Made by a program: the position numbers and the translations under genes. A DNA stretch of 64,000 bases from assembly GCA_017506865.1 (NCBI GenBank), contig JAFCMP010000051.1:124001-188000 (forward strand), given 5' to 3'. Positions 1 to 12,700 of this stretch are shown here, piece by piece. This DNA comes from Tribonema minus. Its lineage: Eukaryota > Sar > Xanthophyceae > Tribonematales > Tribonemataceae. Positions within the stretch are counted from its first letter, which is position 1. Each line of letters opens with the position of its first letter. Under the pieces are notes generated by a model that ran no database searches, was not told the DNA's origin, and worked only from the letters and a program-made list of their open reading frames with translations.

Positions 1-2022
1 CTGGCACTGCCTGATGACTGCAAGGTGTGCACAGTTCGCAGGACGTTTACACTTGCTGAGCATTGTCACCATCTGAGCGCAGAGCACTGTCAACTTCACC
101 TCTGAACTTCACTATGAGGGCCAGTGTAAGCTTTAGCCGAGGAGATGGCCCATGGCGCATGTGCATTGAAGTTAGGGTCATACATGTCAATGTATAATGG
201 ACTATTTGCAGTGAATGCCATACTGACCCCAGGTGCAACTGCTGGTACTGCAGATTAAGATGTTGCGTCAACGGACAAAGCTGGATATAATGCAGGGCAG
301 TGGGCGGCTTGGGCTGGGCCCTCGCGGTTGTAATTGGGCGCGTTCCTCAACAGCACACAGTGATTCTCTATGATAGAGCATGGTGTCGATGGTAGCCCTA
401 TAAGGGGCTGCTACCGCGAATAACTGCATGAACCTACTCAAAAGTAGGTGTATCAAATACCAGTACTGCTGCATGGCGTGCATAGGCGATTAGCTGTCAC
501 TGCTGCGAATAGATTGCATACACTGATTTGTAGCAACGACCAACATGATAGCTGCCTGGTGTCACAGGCCGTCAGATGGAGGGGGCGCTCGGCTCACCGT
601 CGCAACTATTGAAGTTTGTAATGGTATCAGCCCACTGGCACAAACAACCCTTGCTGAGCAGGGGGCGTCGAAGCGAATCAGGAAGATATGCAAGAGGCCT
701 ATCGTGCAAAAGGGGCATCGTTGTATCTCGCCAGGGAGTGGATCGCTGATATACAAGTTGATTTGCAGAGGCAGGTACTTAAGCCGACCCTTTTCCATGC
801 CTATAACCCTGGTGTGCTCTCGACTGGTGCAGAACTCCAAAGAACCGGTTCTGGCTAAATCTGCGTGAACTGACATAGCGGCTCCTACACAGGGACAGAA
901 GGTTGAAGCTGCGCTTATGGCCGATTCTGGCTCTCTGCAAACGATGCTTCACCAACCAAACCAGGCCGTGTCCACCCACCTTCACAAAGACCTTTGTCGG
1001 CACAGCAACACCAGCTCTCCCACTAACAAAGATTGTATGCTTCGCCCGCTCCGGCGTATTGCAGAGGTGTGCGATGGAGGAACTCTGCTGCTGAATCACC
1101 GGTGGTCGTTCTCTAGAGGCTCTTGACACCAGTAGCCCGTGCAGCTTTTGGTCAACTGACAGGCAAGAAACCGTTGCACAAAACCGCCAAATCCGACATG
1201 GTACCGCGATTTGCAGTGTGCCGGTGTTGGGCCGCTGATCAGCTGAAATGGAACCTTTGTGCTTGGTGGGCGCGAAGTACTGCTGCAGCACAACGTACTT
1301 CTGTCAAGTATGGCATCCCTGGCACCCCCTCTACACACGCCCCCATGCGGGCGAAGTGGGGGGGGCGTGGGGACAAATGTCAACATTCATAGTATCATTT
1401 TGACAACCTGATGATTTATAAATGCAATGCAAATGCACCTTGTTACCCCCACGGCTTCCAGTGGTTCATCTGCTATGCACTTCAACTTGGCTGTCGCCAG
1501 CTTGGAGTGGAAGTTGTCATGCCACACATGGGCAATCAACGGCAGCACTTGTGACGAACAATGATGCGCTGCAGAAATGTCGCACAGGGCGGTTTCGCTT
1601 TACCCAGCAAGGCCCTGAACCCAATCCGCCACATACAAGCCTGGGCAAGAGAACGGCAGACAACCTGAAACCACTTCATACCGCGCACAACCCACGGAAT
1701 TGTGAGCCGTTGTCCAGCGCACAGTGCTAAAGAGCAGAAGTGTTCAGCAAAGCAAGTAGAGGCAAGGTGCACCAAGCAGACACCACACGGGCATGAATGT
1801 GCGCGCAAAACGTTTGTAAATTGTCGGGTAAAGTGAAGCAAAAACTGTGTGACGTCGTGCTGAGGCTCGTGACAATGCTGACGCACCGCACGCACAAATG
1901 TACGCACGTCACGCGATATCATGACTTGATGCCAACGTCTTTCAGCACCTCTTCAACCGGTGGCCTTGTGCTGAGCGATGCCACAACGCTCATGTACGAG
2001 GGTATGCATGTATCATATGAGA
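1..2022. other. No recognised gene; region 3' of the PRXL2-like gene
   Basis: I recognise no coding exon here; the open frames are short and look like chance. The last stretch, about 1932-1966, resembles the coding 3' end and stop region of the neighbouring peroxiredoxin-like gene at about 2035-2075. It is therefore an echo copy of that terminal exon lying downstream of it. Confidence 0.5.
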
Positions 2023-5000
2023 TCAGGGCTTGGCGCCAACCTCCCTCAGTACCTCGTCGACCGGCGTATAGGTCAGAATGCCCCTGTCGTTGTACTGATA
2101 GACGACCTCCTTGCCGTCAAATATGAGTGTCCTGAGGCAGCAGCAAGACATTCGAGAGGGGGGAATGCTCAGCAAAGGAACGTGTATCGGCCCCATTACT
2201 CAGCATGCCTGCTCATGGTTGAAATGAGCGTGTTTTTGATACACTGTTTTTGTTGGTTCGCGTAGCGCGTGAGGAATACCAGACAAAGATGAGCGTAGCG
2301 TCCTGAGGCAGCAGCAAAGACGTTCAGAAGGGCAACATTGCTCAGCGGAAGAACATACGTCTCACCCCCAGGTCTAGTCACTGAACAGCATGCCTGGTCA
2401 TGGTTCCGATGGGCAATTGGTCACCAATTCTCGTTCCAAGGCATGCAAGAACAATGATGAATGCTTCAATTTTGTGACATCAAAAGTATCTCTTACAGTA
2501 CTTACACTAGTAGCAGGCGGACCGGTCTATTGTCGGCGGAGAATGGCGCACTACAAGTTGGCCAACAGCATTGCATTGAATGCAGCAAGAACCTCAGCTG
2601 AGGTCTTCATCATCATGCTCATGATGTCAAAAATATGCTCACCACTCCTTGTCATCTAGAGATCTACGATATTTTGATTCGTTTTCATCGGGGTTTTGAT
2701 GCATCATCACATGGCATCGTTTTGGGGAGACCAAGCAAAAAAAAAAGTGGGTTACCTTGTACGAGTGCCGTATCTTCACTGTTTTGTTTGTGCAAATGAG
2801 ACAATTGTTACAAGTGGATAAAGCACGCATATTACAATCAAGAAGCCCAGGTATAGGTACCTACTTACCCCCCCTGCCACGTGAGCTCCGTCTTGACGAC
2901 GAAAATGAACGAGTGCCGTATCTTCACCATCGCTTTTGTGCAAATGTGACAGTTGTTACAGATAGGTAAAGCACGCGTTTAATCAACAAGCCTAGGTTTA
3001 GACTACTACTTACCCCCCCTGCCATGTGATGAGCTCCTTGTTGGGGGGGGACAAGTCGTCCCAGCGAGTCACAATCTCGCGCATGTTCTGCACGAAGGCG
3101 GCAAGCAATGCCAGCGCTGACACCGTCAGTGCCAGAGCACAACATATTTCATGAAAGTGATTGTTAGCAAAGGGCTTACCACCCCCAATCAATTTTCGGC
3201 AAGGGTGATTGCCCCCTCCCTTGCTGACTTTATGGCATCGAGTACCCCCAATTACTTATCAGTGAGTCGGAGTCACAATCTCGCGCATGTTCTGCAGGCA
3301 GGCGAGACACAATGCAAGCGCTGACATTGTCAGTGCGGGAGCGTAGTGGTCTGCAACAACCAGATTGACCATCAGTTGAGGGCTTGGCACCCCCAATTAA
3401 TTCTTGTGATTACCAGGAATGATGATTGGCGAAGGGCTTGCCACCCCCTATCAATTCCCGGCGAGGGTGATTGCCCCCCCTACCTCGCTGGCGTGGTGGC
3501 TTCAAAAACCCCCGATTAATCACTGGAGAAGAGGGGCGCAGAAATTGGAATTGGTGGGTAAGCCATAACCCCGACCCTCCAGTTATTCACTCCGCTAATT
3601 CCAGAGCATCAGTGAGAGTGAGCAAGGAAGGCCGCCGCCTTGTTGCCAGTTGCCCGTGCACCAACATATTAGTTGCATCCAGTCGTCTCTTAACACGACA
3701 CGAGCATTGCGTAACTATGCATGGTGTGCGATATCCAATCGCTCACGAACTTTGACACTAAAAATGACCCATGATGACTTGGCCATGAGTGACTAGACGG
3801 GCCTCCGCTCCCTCTCTTTAGATACAGAAGTATGCAATTATCAACTGCCTTACTCTCAGTGTTGCACACAACTTCACACACGGCTGGCATCGGCACCACC
3901 ACTGAGGTGCCCAGGTTCCATTTGAGCACAATGTGCACCTGTTCTCTTAACTTCAACAATTGTGGCACAGCAACCTCTACAGCGTGCATACGTGCAGAGG
4001 TACTAGATGATGACCAGATGCTGCCCATGTGCTGTACTTCTACTTTCTGGTCCAATGCCCTTGCATGGTGGTCCATCGGCTACTCACTCAATACCCGGCA
4101 CCATTTCTTCCCCATCTGCTGCCGCACTGTGGCAACTTCAATACTGTGGCAACTTCAACTTGCGCCTGCGCTCCAAATACTTCAGGACTTGCTTAATCAC
4201 ATACTCTGAATCAACCTGCGCCCGCGCTGTAGCAACTTCAAAAGACCTCGCGCCCTGCGTCCCCAGCACGTTAAACCACTTCATTCTCAACACACCTGCG
4301 GCCGCACTGTAGCAACTTCAAACGGCCGCGCCCCCTGCGTCCCCAGCACATCGAACCGCCTCTTTTCCACCAGCTGCAGCGTGCTCTCAACCACTCACTT
4401 ACTCACTCACTCGCTCATTCACTCTCCACGCACCTGCAGCCGCACTGTGGCAACTTCAAACGGCCTCGCGCCCTGCGTCCCCAACACATCAAAGCGCCTC
4501 TTTTCCACTAGCTGCAGTGTGCTCTCCACCCAGCTGGCATCCGCATCTCGATCGCCGACATAGCCGCGGAGCACTGCCTGGATTGTGCCTGGAGAGCCGA
4601 TGCCGGCCAGCATAGGCAGCAACTTCAAGTATGGGTTCACCTGCGAATCGTGGCATGCGCGGCGTTGAAGTAGGGCATTAATGAGTGTTTTCATGATAGA
4701 GCATGATTGTAGCTAGTCTGTGCTCCAAAGTACGATTGCAGCTGATCAGGAGTGGTTCAGTCCTAGTCAACATAGCCGCGGGGCACTGCCTGGATAGTGC
4801 CCGGAGAGCCAATGCCGGCCAGCATAGGCAGCAACTTCAAGTATGGGTTCACCTGCACAGCGCACGTTGGGTAGGACATTATACTAAGAATGTACTCAGA
4901 CTGTATTCAGAATAACAATTGTCGTTAAACAGGTGGTACAGTCCTAGTCAACATAGCCACGCAGCACTGCTTGAATTGTGCCCAGGGAGCCGATGCCGGC

Positions 5001-6192
5001 CAGCATCGGGCAGCAACTTCAAGTACGGGTTCACCTGCACAACGCACGTTGGGGTAGGACATTATACTCAGAATGTACTTCAGACTGTACTAAATAACAG
5101 TTGTCGTTAAATAGGTGGTACAGTTCTAGTCAGCGCAGCCACAGAGCACTGCCTGAATAGTGCCTGGACAGCCAATGCCAACCAGCATGGACAGCAGCTT
5201 CAAGTACAGGTTCAGCTGTGCAGCGTGATACACACGGCGTTACGGTAGGACGATGCAGTGGGAATGACGTGGGAATGCGAACGACAATACCGGGGCAACA
5301 ACATGAGAGGTTTGGTTTCACCTGCGCACCGACATACAGTTGGAGAAGTAAGTTGCTGTGTGAAAAATGATCCCGGCCAGCATAGTAGCAAATCCCATCA
5401 ACACACGCCACGTAGCCCCTTGAGGTACAAATTTGCATGCAGAGCTGCAGTGATTGTCACTGCTGTCTCGTGTCGATGAGCATGCCATCGATGACAAGAG
5501 TACAGTGTGTGTTGTCCAGGTAATCAGCGGCCATGCTAATCCCCCGCCTCAGTACGCATTGAGCCCGGCGGATGTAGCTGCGTGCATCGTTTTGCAAGGT
5601 CTGCTGATGAAAGCGCATGTACATTGCACCACCGAAGCACACAGCACGCGATGAGTATACGACTCACTTTGACCGGGGGCTGGAACCCCTTGCTGAACCC
5701 CAGCTCCTCATATGCCCGTCCCGTCTCGTCCACATACAGCCGCTGCAACGGAAAGTTGGTCAAGCTTGCAAACTCCTTCGCCGCAGCCACTGTCCCCAAC
5801 CCCACTGCGATCACCTCCGCTCCAGCGTCGTCGATTGCCGGCAGGTAGTGCCTGAGTTTCTGGGCGTACTCCCAGGCGTTGAAGTCGGCGAAGTGCGTAA
5901 GGAATGCTACGACGGTTTTCTTGCCCTTCTTGGCCTTCCAAGCCTGTGTCAAAGGCAGCGGCTGCCCAGTCGCTGCTGACAGTACATTCACCTCTGACAG
6001 GACATCGAACGCCGTCTCGCTGGCGCCTGTTCTGCTGCTCACAGTCGACGAGCTTGCTACCGTGAGAAGTCGCAAGGCCCCTCTGTTACTTGCAATGCGC
6101 AAAGGTGATGCGCTGCCGGGCTGCGCAGCAGGCGTGAATGCCACGGCTGATGCTGACAGTGCCGTCAGCACTAGCGCAAACATGCCTTTCAT
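2023..6192 (-). CDS. PRXL2/AAED1-like thioredoxin-fold protein, plastid-targeted
   Basis: Four exons join in phase: 5668-6192, 4434-4640, 3014-3087 and 2023-2131, giving 304 aa. Introns start GTGAGT, GTGCGT and GTAAGT and end CAG. The start is the Met beginning MKGMFALVLTAL, because it opens a hydrophobic signal peptide followed by SAVAFTPAAQ, an ASAFAP-like ochrophyte plastid-targeting motif. The mature part reads like the AhpC/TSA_2 (PRXL2, AAED1) family: FLTHFADFNAWEYAQKL, IAVGLGTVAAAKEF, LPMLAGIGSPGTIQ, RPFEVATVRLQ, and a terminal TLIFDGKEVVYQYNDRGIL. The Cys-containing motif of active relatives (HFGCPxC type) is replaced by HFADFN, so a classical peroxidatic cysteine is absent, as I recall for some chloroplast AAED1-like members. 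Role inferred: stromal redox-fold protein of unknown reaction. All exons after the first have edge echoes in adjoining introns. Confidence 0.85.
2757..3350 (-). repeat. Echoes flanking PRXL2 exon 3
   Basis: Exon 3 (3014-3087) has an acceptor-side copy upstream at about 3263-3345, repeating the NMREIVTR coding bases. It has a donor-side copy downstream at about 2757-2895, repeating the C-rich donor end and about 110 bp of intron. A smaller copy of the exon 4 acceptor lies at about 2298-2345. Confidence 0.8.
4110..4395 (-). repeat. Donor-side echoes of PRXL2 exon 2
   Basis: Segments at about 4299-4395 and 4214-4290, with a weaker one near 4110-4175, repeat the last bases of exon 2 (the FDVLGTQGARPFEVATV coding part) and the donor side. 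They lie downstream of the real exon on the minus strand, that is, inside intron 2. Confidence 0.8.
4771..5217 (-). repeat. Three acceptor-side echoes of PRXL2 exon 2
   Basis: Copies at about 4771-4854, 4952-5038 and 5135-5217 repeat the first ~80 bases of exon 2 (NPYLKLLPMLAGIGSPGTIQ) with its CAG acceptor and upstream intron. The period is about 182 bp between copies. The real exon edge is at 4558-4640. The copies carry substitutions, and one has lost its frame. Confidence 0.85.
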
Positions 6193-6627
6193 GTTGCCAA
6201 GTAAGTACCAGCTGTTGCTGGACCTCAGGCACAGCACTACGCTACTGGCTACGATTGACTAACTGGCCCTAGTGAGCACAGCCTGGTCACACCGTCAGAG
6301 AGCTCAGAAAAACTTCAACAGTTGCTATCTTCACAGTTGCATTTGAACTTGAACTCTACTCTGGAGGTTTTCAAAAAAATGCCGCCTGGTGTCAGGTAAA
6401 CAAACGCAAGGAATATAGACAAATGCAAACCTGAAGCACTACATACGCCCAGTGTTGTTCAGGGGCTTGCATAGCAGCCAGCGGCTCCGTGCATGGAAGT
6501 AGTGCACTCCTTGCTGAGAGAGGCAACTTACATCTGCGAGCTGCTGCACAGTGGCACGTCACATACACACACAGACACACACACACACACACATACACTC
6601 TCACACACATGCACGCACGCACGCACG

Positions 6628-6661
<34 letters not shown>

Positions 6662-6745
6662 GCATTGGCGGCCGCACAAGACAACACACGCACTCTGTCA
6701 ACGCAAACCACTTTATTAATGCCCAGGCAGCAGCGCTCCGATGAC
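6193..6745. other. Intergenic DNA with an AC microsatellite
   Basis: This gap separates the start of the PRXL2-like gene from the end of the glycosyltransferase gene on the same strand. It holds a long interrupted (AC)n tract at about 6563-6658 and no exon that I recognise. Open frames in the tract encode only His/Thr or Val/Cys repeats and are not credible genes. Confidence 0.7.
6563..6658. repeat. (AC)n microsatellite
   Basis: An interrupted alternating AC/GT tract of about 95 bp with a GCAC-rich middle. Alternating purine-pyrimidine DNA of this kind can adopt Z-form. Confidence 0.95.
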
Positions 6746-9700
6746 CTACGTCGCGCCCAGCTGCTCCCACTTGTCGCGGTTCTTCAGCTGCTCTTCAGGG
6801 ACATCAGTGAGTTGCCACGTAGGGTTCTGCTGGTCACTGGGGCACATGGCCTTCCTGAAGTCCCGTAGCGCCTCGTTGAGAATCTTGGTGAGCGCACAGA
6901 TGACAAACGCGTGGCGCTTGGCTAGCAGCGGGGACAGGGGAGCCCCATCTAGGTGGTCGGGCTCAATCTGACGGGGGGGGCAGAGGCAGCAGCAGCGGGG
7001 GGGTTTGGGGGGGGGGGGGGGGGGTTCCAGTCAGTTCCTGGGACGTGATTATGTAGAAGCCAATTTAAGCAGTTGCATGTGATTGAACAGTGCCGCGGCC
7101 AAGTTGTGGAGCATGCAGGTGAAAAAAGGAATTTACGACTGATTCTCATCTTACTGCTGGCCTAAGTTGCGCTTGGCAAGAAGCAGGGTCAGTGCAGCAT
7201 CGCCAAGCTGGAATAGGCCAGATCGTCATGTCAGCAACAAGCTTGCACTGGGCGCTGCATTCAAGACATGGTGAACACTAGTGCGACAACTGCAGACTTT
7301 TTCACCAACTAAGTGCAGCCAGATATGTGAAGGGTTGAGCACCATACCGTACTCGTTGCAGTACAACATCAAATGGACCACAAGTGTCAGCTTTAGATTT
7401 CGTCACCCATAAGAGATGCCACCCCAACTACATCGTCTAAACACCACATGCAACAGGGTAGTTCCCAGACGGACTTGAGATTCCTTTCTGAAGGTGAAGC
7501 GAAGAGATCAGCGTCTGGCACCCTCTTCCTTGCACCGCAACGCATAGCAGGGTTTTGTTTCCCCACTCACCTGAATTGCACTATTTGTCCCTTGCAGCCA
7601 AAGCTCTCAATCTCAAGTTCACTATTATGTCTCACCCATCGAGTTGACATAGTGCATTTCGTGTCTGAACCACGGTCTGAACTATTATGAAGCACGCAGC
7701 AGCAGACAAGAAAGTACCTGCTATTTCGCCTTTTTGGTCATCCTTCTAGTTCAGAGTGCATGTGTCCATGAAAGGGGTGTACACTGTGCATGTTTACGGT
7801 CTATCATATTTCAAGGTATATGTGTACTTCTAGACAAGTACTTCGAGTATACACTTTGCAGTATACATAGTCCACAGTAGAGAGGCAAACAGGTACAGGC
7901 ATGTGTGCGTACCTTGATGCGTAGTGATGCCAGGTGGTCAGGGGGGTCCAGCAGGCCTTCGCAACCGAAGCTCTTAACCTCAACTTCACAACTAGAACAC
8001 CCATGGAGTTGACTCTGCGCATTTCGTGTCAAGCACGGTCTCATTGGCTTCCAGGCATACAGCCTCTACATCTACTTGAAGTGTACACTCTGCAGTACAT
8101 GTGTACCTTGATGCGCAGCGAGGCCAGGTGGTCAGGCGGCTCCAGCAGGTACGGAGAGTCACACTTGAAGAGCTCCTGCAGCTTCGGCTCCCACTTCCCC
8201 CACGAGTAGATGCCCACGCGGAAGTGCTGGCAGTAGTGTATCACCACAGGCAGCGCGCTAGTGTCCGGGGCATTGTGCGCGTTGCAAACTTCGTCTTCGC
8301 TGAGCTTGTCAATGAGGGGCCAGCCCTCGTTGCCGTCGTCCGCGTTGGAGACCATGAACGTTCGCACCACTGCAATGCGGGGGGGACAGGCGTTTCGGGT
8401 AGGGTTTAGGCTTAGGGTTGGTGCGTAAACGTGCGCACCACTGCAATGCGGGTGCGGCAGGCATTAGGGTTAGGGCCAGCTTTTACAGGGTTTAGGGTTA
8501 GGGGTAGTTCGCGTCAGACACCATGAACGTGCGCACCACTGCAACGGGGGGGCGGCAGGCGTCAGGTATAGCTTCAGCATTAGGGGTAGGCTTAGGCAAG
8601 AGTTAGTCCGCTCTATCAGCGGTCTCATGCAATGCTTGTATATCTTGCACCGTTGCCATGTAGACAGACTAAGGTTTATGACTATCAATGAGCATAGTAC
8701 ATCGTGTACTGCAAAAGGCAAACTACTTCTATATAAGGATAGCTTAGCAACCTTGTTGAAACACACTCTTATATCTGCAACAGTAACACCATCAAGTAAA
8801 TATCTGAAATCAGGCGAGCACTCATCGGTGTGCAGATGCAACGCACAGCGCACACGTTTCACCATAGCACAGTAGCTCAGCAACCTATCAGCATGTGAGT
8901 TTCAGAATCCGTGCTCAGGGTGTGAGAAAGCCAGATCAATGCACACGTCAACCTGGCTCTGCCAGAGTCTACGTATGCACGTGTGGCAAAAAATCTTCTC
9001 CGTGCATATTGACAATCACTACATCCGTAATTGAATAAGGTGATTCTTGCAGTGCCTACTTTGAAGTATGCATGAAAAAACGCGGCAGCCAAACCACCAA
9101 TGAGCACTAGGGTTAGGGTTAGGTGTGCGTCGCACAAACGCCATGCACAGCGCAAGCATCTCCGACAGGAGGTGCGGGTACTCAATGTATGCATACTTCA
9201 CTATGCTTGCTAGTCAAAGTACTTGACGCGTCACCATATGCATATATGGAAGTATACTACATGTATACGAAAATGTTCAATCCAGCACTCACCAGTGTGC
9301 GGCAGGCGCAGGTGTGCAGATGCGATGCACAGCGCAAACATCTCCGACAGGAGGCGCGGGTACTCAATGAGTACATGATCCAGTGTACTTCTACTGCAAA
9401 GTATACTTCAGTATACTGTAAGTACCTAACGTGTCCCCATATGTGCAAATATAAGCATCAAGATATACAGGACTCACCGGTGTGCGGCAGGCGCAGGTGC
9501 GCGGACGCGATGCACAGCGCAAACATCTCCGATAGGAGGTGCGGGTACTCGATGAGGGAGCGTGGCATGAACTCCACCCACTTGTCGGCCATCTTGAGCC
9601 AGTCCCTCACGTGGGCCACATAGGGGGGCCCTATAGGGTAGTGGTCATCTGCCAGTTGCGGGTCTACGGTAAGGGCTGGGGACTTCTCGTCTTGGACAAT

Positions 9701-12700
9701 GCGCCCGAGACCGTCCCACCGGCGCCATTCACTCCCCAGCCCATATCTCTGCGCAGCACGCATGAGAGCACACTTTAGCAGTTGAGTAGCTGTGCAGGGC
9801 GCTGGTTACTCTGGGGTTTATGATGCACAGCAGCGTACATCTCACAGTTACATCTGTAACAGTTGTTTGGACGATGCGCCCGAGACCGTCCCATTGGCGC
9901 CATTCGCTGCCCAGCCCGTATCTCTGCGCAGCACGCATTCGATCATGATGTAGCAGTGTTTCACAGGGTGCTGATCATAGTGGGGTCTACAACACAACAG
10001 CAGCCTATGTCTCGACCTGACCTGAGGCGGGACGCTACCTAACTACCTCTGCTTCCGTAGAAGAGGTTATCAGTGATGCGAAGGTGTAATGGGGCCAAGT
10101 GCTACACTGCATGTAGGCAGTGAACCAGCGATAACCTTCCTGCATGGTTCCTGCACTTTTGTCGGCCTCCCTCCAATTACAACAACAACCTCCAATTACA
10201 AAAATAACACTATGAGTTTTACAACAATAATCTCCAATTTCAAACTAACACTGCAAGTTCCACAATGGCATACCGACATGTGTAAGCTGCTACCGCTGCG
10301 TCCGGAACGCATCTGTTGTTCATAATTGCCCACCCCCTGTGTGCTGCTTCAACTGCAACTGCAGCTTGCCGTGATGAGGTATGTAGGTATACGCATACTC
10401 AAATGTACCCTACATGTACCAATTATGTACCCCACCTGCAGATGCGGGGTACATACCCCTCAGTAACCACGAGCATGCTGTTGAACCTCATACATACATA
10501 CACCCTCGTGCGCTATGTCCTGGCTGCATACAAGATATATCACAATGGCCCATCTGACATGCACATTGCCGCAGCCACGCCTTTCAATAACAAAAAGTAA
10601 TGATGCCACGCCGGCATGTCTCTTGCAGTACACACAGACTCAGTGTACAGTAATCTACTTGTACTGTTTGTAGGCTCAGTGTACTCTACGTGTACCATCT
10701 GTGTACCCACCTGCGACGCAGGGTACCCCTCAGTGATCACAGGCATGCCATTGAATCTCAGCGGCGGCATGGTGTTCCTATCCGCCAGTATGGTCGTGTC
10801 AGGGTCCAAGAAAGGGGTGAGGGGCTTCATGAACACTTGGTCGGGATCGAGGACGGCTACGATGGTGTTGGTGATGGGAGGGTTGGCGGTTGCCAGGAAG
10901 TGCTGCATGCCAAAGGGCTTGTTGTAGTAGGGGTACCTAGTGGAAGCTCAAGCGGAAGTTGAAGTGCGGGGTGGAAGGAGGGGGGACAGGAATGTCAGCC
11001 ATCAGTCGCAGGAAATTGCTGCCAGAGTCTGACGTACAAGGCATTGTGTAATTGTTTCAAGGTTAATTGAGTGGTGCGCCTACTGTCAGTATATGACCAC
11101 TGATTGATCACTGATTTTATTGTGAAATCGTAGTTGTTGAAAATCGGACTCTGCACGGTGCGCACAAAACTGGGGCACCCGTAAAGTTGATTGATGCTCA
11201 GGTTGAGGTCTGGATCACATGACCACATCTTTGCGCACCATAAAGTATGTAACACAAGGGACACATGAGTTTCTGGTTGCCTGCTTGACATCAACCATCT
11301 GAGCTTCTGTGCGACCCTGAGTGAGATTCAGTAAATGTACACACCGCATGTATCACGTGCCTCGAGTCCAGAACGTACGTGACGGTGGCTGGGGTGTTGC
11401 TTTTACTTGCGGGGGCAAGAGTTCTCAACCATGAGCACTGTACGCGCTGGATTAGAATTGATTGGGGTTAGCAGTCAGCAACAACGCTCAGGCACAACGG
11501 CGCTGCCGGCAGTGAAGTTGCCATACAGCTTGATGTTGCGGCAGGTGCTCCAAAGAACACAAAGTGCAGAGACTGCGCATTATATGTTCCTGTATGAAAA
11601 GTTACACTGTTGAATGCATGCAAGGCGCACTCAAACAGACGTCAGCATCCTGACTGGTAGCCCTGTAACCCTACATAACCCTCGCAATTTGCCGTTAAAG
11701 CTGTCATCACATAAGCTTCAATGTATACTTCAGACCCACAAAAATGGTATTGGCACGCGAGCGAGGTGGAGATATACCTACCTACGCGTGCCTACCTGTG
11801 CCCGGTGCTGCTGATGACGCTGTAGTCTGGCGTGAAGTGCACGCGGTGGTGCGGAGGCATGTGCTGGTGCAGCTTAAGTATCTCCGTTTGCTGTGCATGC
11901 GCAGAGAAGTAGCAGGGCAACCAACATGTCAGCCCCTCTGTGCGCGCAACTGGAACTTGAAGTTACAAAGCCGTGCTCAGCACAGGAGGCATGTGCTGGT
12001 GCAGCATCAGTATCTCCGTTTGCTGTGCGTGCACGCAGAAACAGCAGGGCAATCAACGCGTCAGCCGCTGCTGACCCTGGAAATTGAAGTTACGGAGTCG
12101 TGCTCAGCACATGTTGAAGTTGGCTTTCTGCTGAGCACCGCTGTGTCGGTTGTAAGGGTGGACATGGGGAGCAGATATTGCATGCTGTCAATTTCAGTTT
12201 TGTCAAGCTAGCTCAAGTGGAAAAGTTCAAGTCTGGTTGCACTGAAACTTCAAAATCTAGAGCTGAAGTTGAACTTTATGCTATTTGCGAGGCACGAGGT
12301 TATGAGTGAAGCACCTCCATACAGGTGTGACAAAGCTGACGGTAGCGGCTGGCGGCGGGCATGAGCGCATGCAGGGATCACCACACGAATTAAGTTTGGC
12401 CATTTTTATTGCAGTCTGTTGGCGGCAGTGTGTTAGGAGGACTCTCTGCTCAAACTTCAAACCAAGCTCGCGGAGGCAGTCCGTGGCGAGACTTTTGATC
12501 CCACGCACACGGGCATCAGTGCGCGGCTGAAGAGCTACCGGTACCTTGCCACGTGATTTTGGCAGTTGCTAAGAAAGATCTCTTTGTTCAAACCTTGAGC
12601 CAACAGCTTGTGCTCCGGCTGCTTTCAGAAGCGGCAGCCTTACAGACGCAACAGACATGCTGCTCACTTGAGCTCTTCTGAGCAATGCCGCGTCGCGTCA

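Noticed and set aside
6489-6770. His/Thr-rich or Val/Cys-rich small proteins
   Set aside because: These are translations of an AC microsatellite in three frames and both strands.
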